DNA of 64,000 nt, taken from Arthrobacter sp. DNA4. Its GTDB lineage: Bacteria > Actinomycetota > Actinomycetes > Actinomycetales > Micrococcaceae. A model generated the notes under the pieces. The model saw only the letters and a program-made list of their open reading frames with translations. It did not search any database and had not been told where the DNA came from. The stretch's first letter is position 1. Each line of letters opens with the position of its first letter. Below are positions 1 through 10,180 of the stretch, one piece after another. The position numbers and the translations under genes were made by a program. The DNA lies in NCBI RefSeq assembly GCF_024362385.1, contig NZ_CP101466.1, forward strand, positions 682,001-746,000. The letters are read 5' to 3'.

Positions 1-1
1 G

Positions 2-31
2 GGCGGGTTCCTGGAGCGCGTGTACGGGTAG
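2..31 (+). CDS. Possible last codons of an upstream gene (partial)
   Basis: The frame that opens at base 2 reads GGFLERVYG and stops with TAG at 29-31, so the window may begin inside the 3' end of a plus-strand gene. Nine residues are far too few to identify a family and the frame could be chance in GC-rich DNA. Bases 32-140 hold no gene I can support and no clear hairpin. Confidence 0.2.
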   Translation, partial: GGFLERVYG

Positions 32-140
32 CTCCCGCTTCCCGTTTCGCGCCCAGATCGCCGGAACGGTGCGGGGTCGCCGCCTCTTTCCGGCGGGTAC
101 GCACTGTTCGGGCGATTCCGGTATTTCCAGTAGCGGCCGG

Positions 141-1632
141 TCAGGCGATGGCGACGGCGGGAGCCTGGGTCAGTGAGCGCCGAAGCTGGGGTGCGGCGTC
201 CAGACGGTCCTGGGCCGCCCGCAGCGCCAGGACTGACGTCTCTAGCTTGTCCGGCGGGAGGGTGAAGGGCAGCCGCAGGTTGCGTTCAAACGCGCCGCCG
301 ATTCCGAACCGGGGCCGCCAGCCTGATGCCATATTCCGGGGCCAGGACGGTCAGGGCCGTGCTGATGGGGCCGGGCAGCCGGCACCACACGGAGAGGCCG
401 CCGGCGGGCCGCGCCACCTGCCACGTGGGTAGTTGCTCCGCCAGGAGGCCGAGCAGTGTGGACCTGTTGCGGCGCAGCGTCTGCAACAGGGCGGGCAGGG
501 GCTCCTCCAGTGCCCGCACCAGATGTGCTGCCGCGAGCTGCTCCATGACGGGGCCGCCCAGGTCCAGGGTGGTCCGGGCCGCGGCAAACCGCTGGATCAT
601 GGACTCCGAGGCGCGGATCCAGCCGGTGCGCAGCCCGCCCCAGTGGGACTTGCTCAGTGATCCGATGGACACCACGGTGCTGCCGAAACCCGCCAGGGGA
701 GTGGTGGCAACGCCGTCGAGGTTGAGGTCACGGAGGGTTTCATCCGCCACCAGCACGGTTCCGGCCGCGGCGGCCGCGCGGGCCAGCCGGTGGCGCTGGG
801 CATCGGGCATGATCATGCCGGTCGGGTTGTGGAAATCGGGGACCAGGTAGGCAAGTTTTGGCTGCTGCTGGACCATGGCGGCTTCCATCGCGGGCAGGTC
901 CCAGCCGGAATCGGCGAAGGCCACCGGGACGGGGCGGCACCGGGCGGAACGGATGGCATCCAGCGCGTGGGGGTAGCTGGGGTGCTCCACCAGGATCCGG
1001 TCCTGGCGGTCCGCCAGGGTGCGGATGATGATGGTCAGGGCGTGCTGGGCGCCGGAGGTCACCATGATCTGGCCGGGCTGTGTTGGCACGCCGGCAGCTG
1101 AGTACCGGTCCGCCACCGCCTGCCGCAGCGGCAGCAGTCCCAGGGCGTCATAGCCGAACCCCGGGAGCAGTGCGGGTAGCTCCGTCAGTGCCGCGGCGAA
1201 GGCCCGGTGCACCACCTCACCGCTGGCGGGCAGCGCCGAATAGGCCAGGTCCACCAGCCCTCCGGGTGCCGTGAGTCCGGGCGCGGTGAGTCCGGGTGCT
1301 GCCAACAGGCCGGTGGTAGGCGGCTGCGGACCAAAAAGTGCCGGGCCGAAAGGTGTCAGTTCGGGGATGCGGGTCTTGCCGCGGCTGCCCTGGCCGCTGC
1401 TCAGGAAGCCTTGCTCCCGGAGGCTGGCGTAAGCCGCAGTGACGGTGGTCCGGCTGACCGCCAAGGTGGAGCACAGCGAACGCTCGCTGGGCAGGGCGGT
1501 ATCCAGCGGGATGCGGCCATCCAGGATGAGCAGCCGCACGACGTCAGCCAGCTCGCGGTACGCCGGCCCGGTTCCGGTGTTCCACGGGCCAAGAAGGCGG
1601 GACAGGGCGAGGGCGGTAAGGGCAGCGGCCAT
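141..1632 (-). pseudogene. MocR/YczR-type GntR-aminotransferase regulator, frameshifted near its 3' end
   Basis: This encodes a regulator with an N-terminal GntR winged helix (about residues 20-90) joined to a fold-type-I aminotransferase domain. The DNA-binding part shows PSERSLCSTLAVSRTTV; the PLP part shows PDFHNPTG and the Schiff-base lysine in GSLSKSHWGGLRTGW. It diverges from a YczE-like membrane protein, the classic YczR/YczE arrangement, so it probably controls that gene. The frame that starts at 1632 runs into a stop at 286 after ...EYGIRLA. The expected continuation (PRFG, GAFERNLRLPF) is present in another frame down to a TGA at 141. The break is at about 311-318, in a GGGGCC run; two lost G/C bases or one gained base would explain it. 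Either the gene is broken or the run was misread. Without the break the product would be close to 495 residues, normal for this family. Confidence 0.8.
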
Positions 1633-1692
1633 GTAGCCAGTATTTCAGACTGGATATGTAATTCAATGCCAGTTGGCTGCGAGCATGGTTTC
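1633..1692. promoter_or_regulatory. Divergent yczR/yczE promoter region with CCAGT repeats
   Basis: Only 60 bases separate the two divergent starts. They contain an inverted repeat CCAGT-N7-ACTGG at 1637-1653 and another CCAGT at 1669-1673, exactly 32 bases (about three helical turns) after the first. MocR-type regulators are known to bind repeated short sites in such divergent spacers, so these are the best candidate operator. On the minus strand the site abuts the regulator start codon, leaving room only for a leaderless or very short leader mRNA. Confidence 0.45.
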
Positions 1693-2313
1693 ATGATGAC
1701 CCGCAGACTCGTCCAGCTTTTTACCGGCCTCGCCATGTACGGCATCTCCCTGGCCATGTTCATCCGCGCCGGTCTGGGCCTGGACCCGTGGGACGTGTTC
1801 CACCAGGGCCTGGCCAACCGGAGCGGACTGAGCATCGGCATTGTGGTGATCGCCGTGAGCTTCCTGGTGCTGCTGCTGTGGATCCCCCTGCGCCAGATGC
1901 CCGGCTTCGGAACGCTTTGCAACGCCATTCTGGTGGGCGTCTTCGCGGACATCGGGCTCGCCGTGATCCCGCCGATAACCCACCTGGCCGCCCAGATCGG
2001 CCTCCTCGCCGGGGCCGTACTGGTCAACGCCGTAGCCTCGGCCTGCTACATCGGCGCCGGCTTCGGGCCAGGCGCCCGCGACGGCCTGATGACCGGGCTG
2101 GCCCGGCGCACCGGATGGACCGTCAGGTTCTCCCGCACGCTGATCGAGGTCACCGTGCTGGCAGCCGGTTGGCTGTTGGGCGGTTCGGTGGGTGTGGGTA
2201 CCGTGGTCTACGCCCTGGCGATCGGTCCCCTGGTCCATATCCTGCTGCCGCGCTTCATGGTGGCGGCCAGTCAGTCCAGCACCGTCAAGGAACCCAGCGC
2301 GTCCACCTGTTAA
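1693..2313 (+). CDS. YczE/YitT-like integral membrane protein
   Basis: A 206-residue hydrophobic protein with about five membrane segments and the start MMTRRLVQLFTGL. Recognisable family features are the GLGLDPWDVFHQG loop after the first helix and the GARDGLMTGL stretch around residue 140. The function of the family is not established; export or transport roles have been proposed. It diverges from a YczR-type regulator, a pairing known in Actinobacteria. The start at 1693 is chosen because it leaves the shared 60-base regulatory spacer; a second ATG follows immediately at 1696. The protein ends in a short polar tail rich in Ser and Thr. Confidence 0.8.
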   Translation: MMTRRLVQLFTGLAMYGISLAMFIRAGLGLDPWDVFHQGLANRSGLSIGIVVIAVSFLVLLLWIPLRQMPGFGTLCNAILVGVFADIGLAVIPPITHLAAQIGLLAGAVLVNAVASACYIGAGFGPGARDGLMTGLARRTGWTVRFSRTLIEVTVLAAGWLLGGSVGVGTVVYALAIGPLVHILLPRFMVAASQSSTVKEPSASTC

Positions 2314-2331
2314 CCTCACCCCTGCAGCACG

Positions 2332-3162
2332 TCAGCCGGGCGGAGGCTGGCACTTCGGGCAGAAATAGATGTCCCGCTCCTCTTCGCCGTTCGGCTTGCC
2401 CAGGAGTCCACGCTGGATCGGCGTGCCGCATTTCAGGCACGGCCGCAGTTCTCCGCCGTATACCCAGTAGCCGGGCCTGCCGGCCATCCTCCCCACCGGC
2501 AGCCCGCGGGTGTTGAGGATGGTGACGCGGCGCCCCGGGCCCAGGTTGACCTCCAGGAGCTGCTTGGCGTCCGTGATCATGGTCCGCACGTCCGCGACCT
2601 CCGAGACGGGAGTGGCCGGATGTACACCCGACAGGAAGCACGCTTCGCAGCGGTAGATATTTCCGATCCCTGCGAGGTTCCGCTGGTCCAGCAGCGCGAC
2701 GCCGATCGGAACCTCGGGCCGCGACCTGACGCGGCGTTCGGCCTCGTCCAGGTCCCAGTCCGGGCCCAGCAGGTCCGGGCCAAGGAAGCCAACGATCGAA
2801 TCCTCGTTGGCGGTGGCCACCACTTCCACAATTCCCAGGGAGAAGCCGACGGCGTCAGCGACGGCCGTGCGCAGAACGCACCGGGCGGTGTAACCCGGCT
2901 TGCGCCACCTCCCGCCGGGCGGGTAGACCTGCCAGGCGCCTTCCATCTTCAGGTGCGAGTGGATGGTCAGCCTCTTGTCCTCCGGGCTGACCACCCGCAT
3001 CAGCAGGTGCTTGCCCCTGGGGATCACCTCATCGAGGGTCCAGCCGGACAGGTTCAGGGTGGCAAACCGGGGCACGCGGAAGTCCGAGGCAATCAGTGTC
3101 TGTCCCGCCAGGGCCTCATGCAGCTGGCGGGCGGCCCGCCAGACGGAATCCCCCTCAGGCAC
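2332..3162 (-). CDS. Fpg/Nei-family DNA glycosylase (endonuclease VIII-like, Nei2 type)
   Basis: A bifunctional DNA glycosylase/AP lyase that removes oxidised bases in base-excision repair. The mature N-terminus is Pro2 followed by Glu3 (MPEGD), the catalytic pair of the family; the start at 3162 is therefore firm. A helix-two-turn-helix region lies around residues 150-215 (DQRNLAGIGNIY) and a C-terminal zinc finger with CLKC and CPKC pairs closes the 276-residue protein. MPEGDSVW resembles actinobacterial Nei2 rather than Fpg/MutM, whose N-terminus is MPELPEVE. The first codons overlap the end of lhr by eight bases, implying translational coupling with that helicase gene; the lhr-nei2 pairing is common in actinobacteria. 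Confidence 0.9.
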   Translation of the reverse strand: MPEGDSVWRAARQLHEALAGQTLIASDFRVPRFATLNLSGWTLDEVIPRGKHLLMRVVSPEDKRLTIHSHLKMEGAWQVYPPGGRWRKPGYTARCVLRTAVADAVGFSLGIVEVVATANEDSIVGFLGPDLLGPDWDLDEAERRVRSRPEVPIGVALLDQRNLAGIGNIYRCEACFLSGVHPATPVSEVADVRTMITDAKQLLEVNLGPGRRVTILNTRGLPVGRMAGRPGYWVYGGELRPCLKCGTPIQRGLLGKPNGEEERDIYFCPKCQPPPG

Positions 3163-6100
3163 GGATCCTCAGCCCCTTCGGCGTGGAGTAGGCGCCGGCG
3201 GAGCTGAGGGCGACGGCGACCGGGGTGTCCAGGATTCCGTGCCCGTTCACCTTCTCCATGTTCAGCTTGTCCACTGCTCCCCGGGTCACCACACCCACCA
3301 GCGCCGCACCTGCCGCCGCCAGGACGGCGTCGTCTTCGCTGAAGGCCAGCAGGGTCTTGCCGCCGCGCTCCACGTAGAGGACCAGCGCGCCGTCCACCAG
3401 GACAACCAGAGCTCCTGCCTTCCGGCCGGGACGGTGGCCCGTGCCCGCGTCCGTCTGCAGGGCTTACCAAGGGAGGGCCGCACCGTACGGGTTGGCGGGA
3501 TCCGTGGCGGCGAGGGCCAGGGCTACAGGTTCGGCCTCGGCCAGCTGGGTGTCTTCCGAGTAGGAACGTAGCCGGTCCACGGTGGCCGGCACCGCGAACT
3601 GGGCGGCGCCGAGGTGCTCGATAAAGTAGCCGCGGCGGCAGCGGCCGGCTTCCTCCAGCCGGGCCAACACCTTGTACATGAGTCCGAAGCCGCCCAGGAT
3701 TTGCTCAGCCATGACGGAGCCCCTGGTGACCACGCCGTAGCGGTCCAGCAGCAGTTCGGCGGTGGCACGGGCGTGGATGGTGGCATCGAGTTCAGGCTCG
3801 GGCAGGGCAGACCAGCGGCCCGCAGCGGTGGGCGGGGTGGAGGCCCCCTGCGATCCGTACCGGCCGCCGGCGAGCCCGGGGGATCCCATCAGGCCGGTGC
3901 CATGGGAACGGCCCAGGCGGCTGAGCCGCGGTGCCCTGGCCCGGGGTGCGCGGGCCACCTGGCGGTGGGCTGTGTGGCCTCCGGCAATCAGTGCCCGGAC
4001 AGGCGCGAACGTGTCCCCGGTGATCCTGCTGCCCAGGCGAGGTCCCAGAGCGCAGCCACTACTTCCTGGTCGCTGAGGACGGCGTCCATGCCTCCGGCCA
4101 CCTCGGTCAGCTGGCGGAAGAAGTACCCGCCGCCGTTGTTCCGCAGGTGGTCCAGGAGCCGTTGGTGGCGTCCCCCGGTTCAAACTCGGGTGATGGGTTG
4201 AGCGTCAGTTCCACCGAATCCGCCAGATGAAGGCTGATCCAGCCGTCATTCCCCGGAAGTGCGCCGGTTCCGGACCACAGAACTTCACCGGCAGCCATCA
4301 GTTCATCCAGCATGGCCGGCTGGTAGTTGGAGACCCGCGTGGCCAGCACCAGGGGTTCCCATGCCGAGGCCGGAACGGGCACGCCCGAGAGCTGGTCGAT
4401 GGCGGTGATAATGCCGTCCAGTCCCCGCAGCGAGGGCTGGCCGCGGCCACCGCCCGGGGTCCTGACGTGCTGCCATGCCGGCAGGAAGCGTCCGTAGGCG
4501 GCGGCGTCCACCGGCTCCACTTCCGCGCGCAGGGCGGCCAGCGAACGACGGCGGAGCTTGCGCAGCACCTCGGCGTCGCACCATTCGCTGGCGATGCTGT
4601 GCGTGGTGCCGGCGGGGGAGCCGGCCGCAAGGGCAGGCAGTTCATCCGTCGGCTGCGTACCGGCCTCAAGCCCGGATTCCTGCGCGGATTCCCGGGCAGA
4701 TTCCGGGGCGGTGCCGTCCTTCGGCCCGTCCTGCGCTGGGGAGCCCGGGTGTACGGCGCCTGGTGTGGTGACGTGCGGCCGGAATTCGCCCTCCACCACG
4801 CGGCCGTCCGCCGCAAGGCGTTTCAGCGCGGTGCCCACCACGGCTACACCCAGGCCCAGGCGTGCCGCTGCCTCGGCCGCGGTGAAGGGGCCGTGGGTGC
4901 GGGCATACCGGGAGACGAGGTCGCCCAGGGGATCGGCAACCGGCTCAATGAAGGCCAGCGGAACACCCATGGGCAGCGGCACGCCGATGGCGTCGCGGAG
5001 ACGGGCTGCGTCCTCCACGGCCGCGAAACGTTCAACGCCGCCGATGTTGACCTTGATGGCGCGGTTGGCACGCTGGAGGGCGGCCAGGTGGGCGGCCGCT
5101 TCAGCCACGGTGGCGGAAGCGGCGGGTGCGGTCTCCACGGGCTCACCCACCGGTTCGGCGGACTCATCGACCAGGGTTTCAGCGGGCTCAACCACCGGGG
5201 CTGCGGCAGGTTCCAGCCGCAAAGCGGCCTCTGCCGGATCCAAGGGTCCCAGCAGCCGCAGGAGGTCCGCCACGCCTTCCATTCCGCGTGCACGGCGGTC
5301 CGGGGCCAGACGCTGGAGCTCGCGTTCGGTGGCGTCGATGACCTTGGCGTCCAGGAGTTCGCGCAGTTCCACCCGGCCCAGCAGCTCGTTGAGGAGCGTG
5401 GAGTCCAGTGCCAGGGCGGCGGCGCGCCGCTCTGCGAGCGGGGAATCGCCCTCGTAGAGGAACTGGGCCACGTAGCCAAAGAGAAGGGACTTGGCGAACG
5501 GCGAGGGCTGCTGCGTGGTGGTCTGCACGATCCGCAGTTCGCGCCGCTCCACGGACGCGGCGATGTCCTTCAATGCCGGCAGATCGTAAACGTCCTGCAG
5601 GCATTCCCGCACGGTCTCCAGGACGATGGGAAAAGTGGGGTATTTCCTGGCAACGTCCAGCAGCTGCGCCGACCGCTGGCGCTGCTGCCATAGGGGCTGG
5701 CGTTTGCCGGGGGTCTGGCGGGGCAGCAGGAGCGCACGTGCGGCGCACTCGCGGAAACGGGAGGCGAACAGGGCACTGCCCCCTACCTCGGCCGTGACGA
5801 TCTGTTCCAGTTCCTCGGGATCGAAGAGGAACAGCTCGGCGCCCGGCGGCTCGTCCTCCATCATGGGCACCCGCAGCACGATGCCGTCGTCGGCCGCCAT
5901 GGCCGAGCCGTCCAGGCCGTAGCGTTGGTGGAGCCGCTGCCCCACGGCCAGGGCCCACGGTGCGTGCACCGGCATGCCGAACGGGCTGTGCAGGATGACG
6001 CGCCAGTCGCCCAGTTCGTCGTGGAACCGCTCCACCACCAGCGTGGTGTCGCTGGGAACCACCTCGGTGGCCTGTTTCTGCTCGGTGAGGTACTGGATGA

Positions 6101-8275
6101 GGTTGTTGGCGGCGAAGTCGTCCAGGCCGCTGGCCTTGCAGCGCTCGGTGGCAGGGCCGGCGTCGGACGCGGACAGTTCGCGGACAAACGCGCCCAGTGC
6201 GCGGCCCAGGTCCACCGGCCGGCCCAGGGAATCACCCTTCCAGAACGGCAGCTTGCCGGGCTGCCCGAACGCGGGGAGACCAGGACACGGTCGTGCGTGA
6301 TGTCCTCGATCTTCCAGCTGGTGGCACCCAGGGCAAAGACGTCGCCCACCCGGGATTCGTAAACCATTTCCTCGTCCAGCTCGCCCACGCGGCGGCCGCC
6401 CTTGGGTGCGCGCGCCGGTTTGCCGTCCTCGGAGGGGGAAGCGGACCCCTCCTGTTCAGTGCCGATGATGTAGACGCCGAACAGCCCCCGGTCCGGGATG
6501 GTGCCGCCCGATGTCACAGCCAGGCGCTGGGCTCCGGGCCGGCCCTCGATGGTGCCGGCGTTGCGGTCCCAGATGATCCTGGGCCGGAGCTCGGCGAATT
6601 CGTCGGACGGGTACCGCCCCGCCAGCAGGTCCAGGGTGGCCTCGAAGGCCGACCGGGGGAGGGACGCGAAAGGCGCGGAGCGCCGGACGGTGCTGAACCA
6701 TTCCTCCACGTCAATGCTGCCCAGGGCGGTGGCGGCCACGGTCTGCTGGGCCAGGATGTCCAGCGGGTTGGCAGGGATGCTGAGCCGCTCGATCTTGCCG
6801 TCCAGCATGCGCTCCACCGTGATGGCCGTGTGGACCAGGTCAGCGCGGTGCTTGGGGAAGAGGACGCCCTGGGAGATTTCGCCCACTTGGTGCCCGGCGC
6901 GGCCCACCCGCTGCAGGCCGCTGGCCACGGAGGGTGGCGACTCCACCTGGACCACCAGGTCCACGGCGCCCATGTCGATGCCCAGTTCCAGGGATGACGT
7001 TGCCACCACGCACCGCAGCCGCCCGGACTTGAGGTCGTCCTCGATGAGCGCGCGCTGGTCCTTCGACACGGAACCGTGGTGGGCGCGGGCCAGTACCGGG
7101 TCTGCCCCGGCGGAGCTTCCGGCCTGGGCCATCATGTGTGCCGGTGTGGCGGTGGACGCGGGAATGCCCGACGCCGGTCCCCCCGTAGTGCCGGGCGCAG
7201 CCGCCTGCCCTTCCGGACCGGGTCCGTCCCAGCCGCCGCCCACGGCGATCAATTGCCGCTCTGCGTAGATTTCATTGAGCCTGGCCGTGAGGCGTTCGGC
7301 GAGGCGCCGAGAGTTGGCGAAGACGATGGTGGACTGGTTGGCCAGCACCAGGTCGACGATTTTTTCCTCCACATGCGGCCAGATGGACGCCTGCGGCTGG
7401 AGCCCGGATGCGGGGCCGGAATCGAACGCCCCGGCCGCGCCCTGCAGGTCCGACATGTCCTCCACCGGGACGGAAACCGTCAGGTCCCAGTTCTTCCTGG
7501 TAAGCGGAGCAACGATCTCCACGGGAGCCGAACCCGCAAGGAACTGCGCCACGAGTTCCCGGGGTTCCACCGTGGCGGAAAGCCCGATGCGCTGTGCAGG
7601 TTTGGGCAGCAGCGCGTCCAGCCGTTCCAGTGATACGGCAAGGTGCGCTCCACGCTTGGTGCCGGCCACGGCGTGGACCTCGTCAATGATGATGGTGTCC
7701 ACCTCGGCCAGGGTCTCCCGGGCCTTTGACGTGAGCATGAGGAACAGCGATTCGGGGGTGGTGATGAGGATGTCCGGCGGGTTGCTCAGCAGCCCGCGGC
7801 GCTCAGCTGCGGGAGTATCCCCGGACCGGACCCCGACAGTTATCAGCGGGGCGGGAAGCCCAAGCCGCTTTGCGGTCTGCGTGATGCCGATCAGCGGGGA
7901 CCGCAGGTTCCGTTCCACATCCATGCCCAAAGCCTTCAGCGGCGAGATGTAGAGGACACGGGTTTTGCGCTTGGGTGCCCGTTGGCGCTTGCCTTTCGCG
8001 GGCGCCTCCGCAGCGGCAGGCTCAGGGGCGTGGGACTCCGAGGCCAGGAGCCGGTCCAGCGCCCAGAGGAAGGCCGCCAGGGTTTTTCCGGAACCGGTGG
8101 GGGCCACCACCAGTGCGTGCGAGCCGGAGGAGATGGCATTCCAGGCCCCGGCCTGTGCAGGGGTCGGCTCCGAAAATGCGCCCAAGAACCAGTCCCGGGT
8201 GGGCCGGCTGAACTGGCCCATTGGCGCAGCCGTGCCGGAGGCACCACCACCGGCAGGACGCTGTTCCTGGTTCAT
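3155..8275 (-). pseudogene. lhr: Lhr-family DNA helicase, interrupted by three frameshifts and one in-frame stop
   Basis: Lhr is a very large superfamily 2 DNA helicase linked to DNA repair. The first ~680 residues are clean: Q-motif region, P-loop APTGSGKT, DEVH box (IIDEVHAVAGTKRG), SATVEP, and the C-terminal RecA domain with QRVGRAGHQ. The rest is found only by changing frame: near 6273-6276 (VSP to AFGQPGK), near 4158-4160 (DATNG to LLDHLRNNGGG), and near 4031-4034 (LWDLAW to RITGDTF). A TAA at 3464-3466 then interrupts one frame, after which it continues to GLRIRA at 3155. All three shifts fit one base missing from a G or C run. Joined, the product would be about 1,700 residues, reasonable for actinobacterial Lhr. 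It is either a decaying gene or sequence error. The ATG at 8275 follows a very close GGAGG; a GTG at 8335 is an alternative start. Confidence 0.85.
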
Positions 8276-8401
8276 GCCTCCATCATGCCCCAAGGCACCG
8301 ACACGCAACTCCGCGATTGGCCCCGGCTCCGCCACCAGCAGAAACCGGACTGATCCAACCCAAGATGCCGCTAACTGATGTCCCGCGTGATGCGGCCCCG
8401 C

Positions 8402-9988
8402 TCACGCCGTCCCAGCCTGCGGCAGGTCCTTGGTGGCAGGGCCCTCAAGCAGCTTGCCCTCGTTCGTGAAGCGCGAGCCGTGCAGGGGGCAGTCCCACGT
8501 CTGTTCGTTGTCGTTCCAGTGCAGGATGCCGCCCAAGTGGGTGCAGACCGCGGACAACCTGCAGGTGCTTCCGCCAACGGTGGACACTGCCACCGGCCGG
8601 TTGCCGTCGCGGTAGACCTTGCCCTGGCCTTCGGCCGGGGCGGTGGCAGGCGCGGTGCCCGCAGGGACAGGAGCCGTGGTGGAAGTCCCCTCAGGAGCGG
8701 GCACGGCAGTCCGGTCCCTGCCCCGCTTCAAGCCATCGAACCTGCGGCCCTCGGCGGCTACCTTCCCCCAGTCAGACGCCAGCCTGGCTGCCACACCTGC
8801 GTTCAGCGCGACGGCGGAGAACGCGCCGGCCGGTGACGTGACGCGGTGGTGGATGGTGTCAGCCCACGGGATCTGGCCGCCCAGGATGTCCGCCGATATG
8901 CCCAGCGCGGCGGCGACGGCGTTGGTCATTCCCCACTTGTTGTAGCCGGTGCCGAAGTAGATCTGGCCCTTGCCCCGGGGGAGCTTGCCGAAAAACGGCA
9001 TGAGGTTGGTGGGCATGTAGTCCTGCGCGGACCACGTGTGGGTGGTGGCAGCGCCGGGGTAATGGTTTCCTGCCCAGTCCATCAGGCCGGCGAGGTGGGC
9101 CTTCTCGGAGTCCCTCCTGCCCACGTGGTGGCCGTGGCCGCCCACCAGCAGCAGGTTCTTCCCGTCCACCTCGTAGTCGCGGAGCGAATGGGTGGGCTGT
9201 TCGACGGAAATGTACATGCCCGGCGGCGGCGCCTGGTCCTCCTGCAGTTCAAGCGCGGCCGCATAGGAACGGGCGGGCTTCAGCTTGGCGAAATACAGGC
9301 CGCGGTCCAGGACCGGGATACCGGTGGCGAGCACTACCTTGTCCGCCCTGACACTGCCCCGGTCGGTCCGGACGGCGGAGGGCGCATCACCGGTCACGTC
9401 GCGAAGCCGCACGCCACTGACGATGTGCCCGCCCCGGCTGCGGATGTCCGCCACCAGCGCGTCGAGGACATCCATCGGGTTGATCTGGGCCTGGTCGCGC
9501 AGGCGGACGGCGCCGTGGACGGGAAACGGCAGTCCGGCGTCGCGCACGTAGTCCACGTCCAGTCCCGCGGTGCCGGCAGCGCTCATCTCTTCCCGCAGCT
9601 TCTCGGTGCCCTGGGCGGAGGCAGCGTAGGTGTAGGCGGTGCGGCGCTGGAAGGGCACGTTTTGTTCCGCCAGGTAGCGCAGCAGCCACGCCTGGCCCTC
9701 CCGGTTCCCGTCCACGTACGCCTGCACCTGTTTCTGCGAATACTGGCGGGCGAGCTGGGACAGGAACGTGCCCTGCAGCAGGCTTACCTTGGCGGTGGTG
9801 TTGCCGGTGGTCACGGCCCCCGGGGAGCGGGCCTCCAGTACCAGCACGCTTTGCCCGGACCGGGCCAGCAGCAGGGCGGTGACCAGCCCGGTGAGTCCCG
9901 CACCTGCAACGACGGTGTCATACCTGGAATCCGGTTCGAACGGATCAGAGGCAAAAGGAGCCCTGCGGTCCAGCCAAATCGACGTCAT
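8402..9988 (-). CDS. FAD-dependent oxidoreductase with C-terminal Rieske [2Fe-2S] domain
   Basis: A 528-residue DadA-like amine/amino-acid-type oxidoreductase. Near the N-terminus is the dinucleotide-binding signature TVVAGAGLTGLVTALLLARSG. The last ~100 residues form a Rieske ferredoxin domain with CTHLGG and CPLHGSRF providing the two-Cys two-His ligands. A linker rich in Pro, Ala and Thr joins them. The fused Rieske domain suggests electrons leave FAD through an iron-sulfur centre; the substrate cannot be told from sequence. I prefer the ATG at 9988 (MTSIWLDRR) over an in-frame start at 10054, because homologous N-termini begin close to the FAD fold. It lies convergent to nothing and is separated from lhr by about 125 bases. 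Confidence 0.85.
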   Translation of the reverse strand: MTSIWLDRRAPFASDPFEPDSRYDTVVAGAGLTGLVTALLLARSGQSVLVLEARSPGAVTTGNTTAKVSLLQGTFLSQLARQYSQKQVQAYVDGNREGQAWLLRYLAEQNVPFQRRTAYTYAASAQGTEKLREEMSAAGTAGLDVDYVRDAGLPFPVHGAVRLRDQAQINPMDVLDALVADIRSRGGHIVSGVRLRDVTGDAPSAVRTDRGSVRADKVVLATGIPVLDRGLYFAKLKPARSYAAALELQEDQAPPPGMYISVEQPTHSLRDYEVDGKNLLLVGGHGHHVGRRDSEKAHLAGLMDWAGNHYPGAATTHTWSAQDYMPTNLMPFFGKLPRGKGQIYFGTGYNKWGMTNAVAAALGISADILGGQIPWADTIHHRVTSPAGAFSAVALNAGVAARLASDWGKVAAEGRRFDGLKRGRDRTAVPAPEGTSTTAPVPAGTAPATAPAEGQGKVYRDGNRPVAVSTVGGSTCRLSAVCTHLGGILHWNDNEQTWDCPLHGSRFTNEGKLLEGPATKDLPQAGTA

Positions 9989-10078
9989 GCCAGTCAAACC
10001 TGCCTTCGGTCCACAACCCTCACAAGCCAGTTTTGTGATGGGTCCGTTATGCACCCCTGCTATCCGCGGCGTATTTGA

Positions 10079-10090
10079 TAAGTATACTTA
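10079..10090. promoter_or_regulatory. Perfect palindrome TAAGTATACTTA
   Basis: A perfect 12-base palindrome about 90 bases before the DUF4383 start and about 90 bases before the divergent oxidoreductase start. Its TAAG-N4-CTTA layout recurs at 43084-43095 and, with one mismatch, at 51360-51371, each in front of small stress-type or membrane genes. It could be an operator or an element overlapping a promoter; the binding protein is unknown. Confidence 0.4.
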
Positions 10091-10180
10091 CGATGTCGGG
10101 GTTTAAGTCTATGGTCAGGCAGTAACGGTCACGCATCGCCCGGCAGCCAGAACCGCACAACGACACAAGCAGGAGACATC

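Noticed and set aside
4227..5693. A 488-codon plus-strand open frame antisense to lhr
   Set aside because: Its codon pattern and composition are those expected opposite a GC-rich gene; lhr motifs on the other strand are unmistakable and the frame has no ribosome site or recognisable domain.
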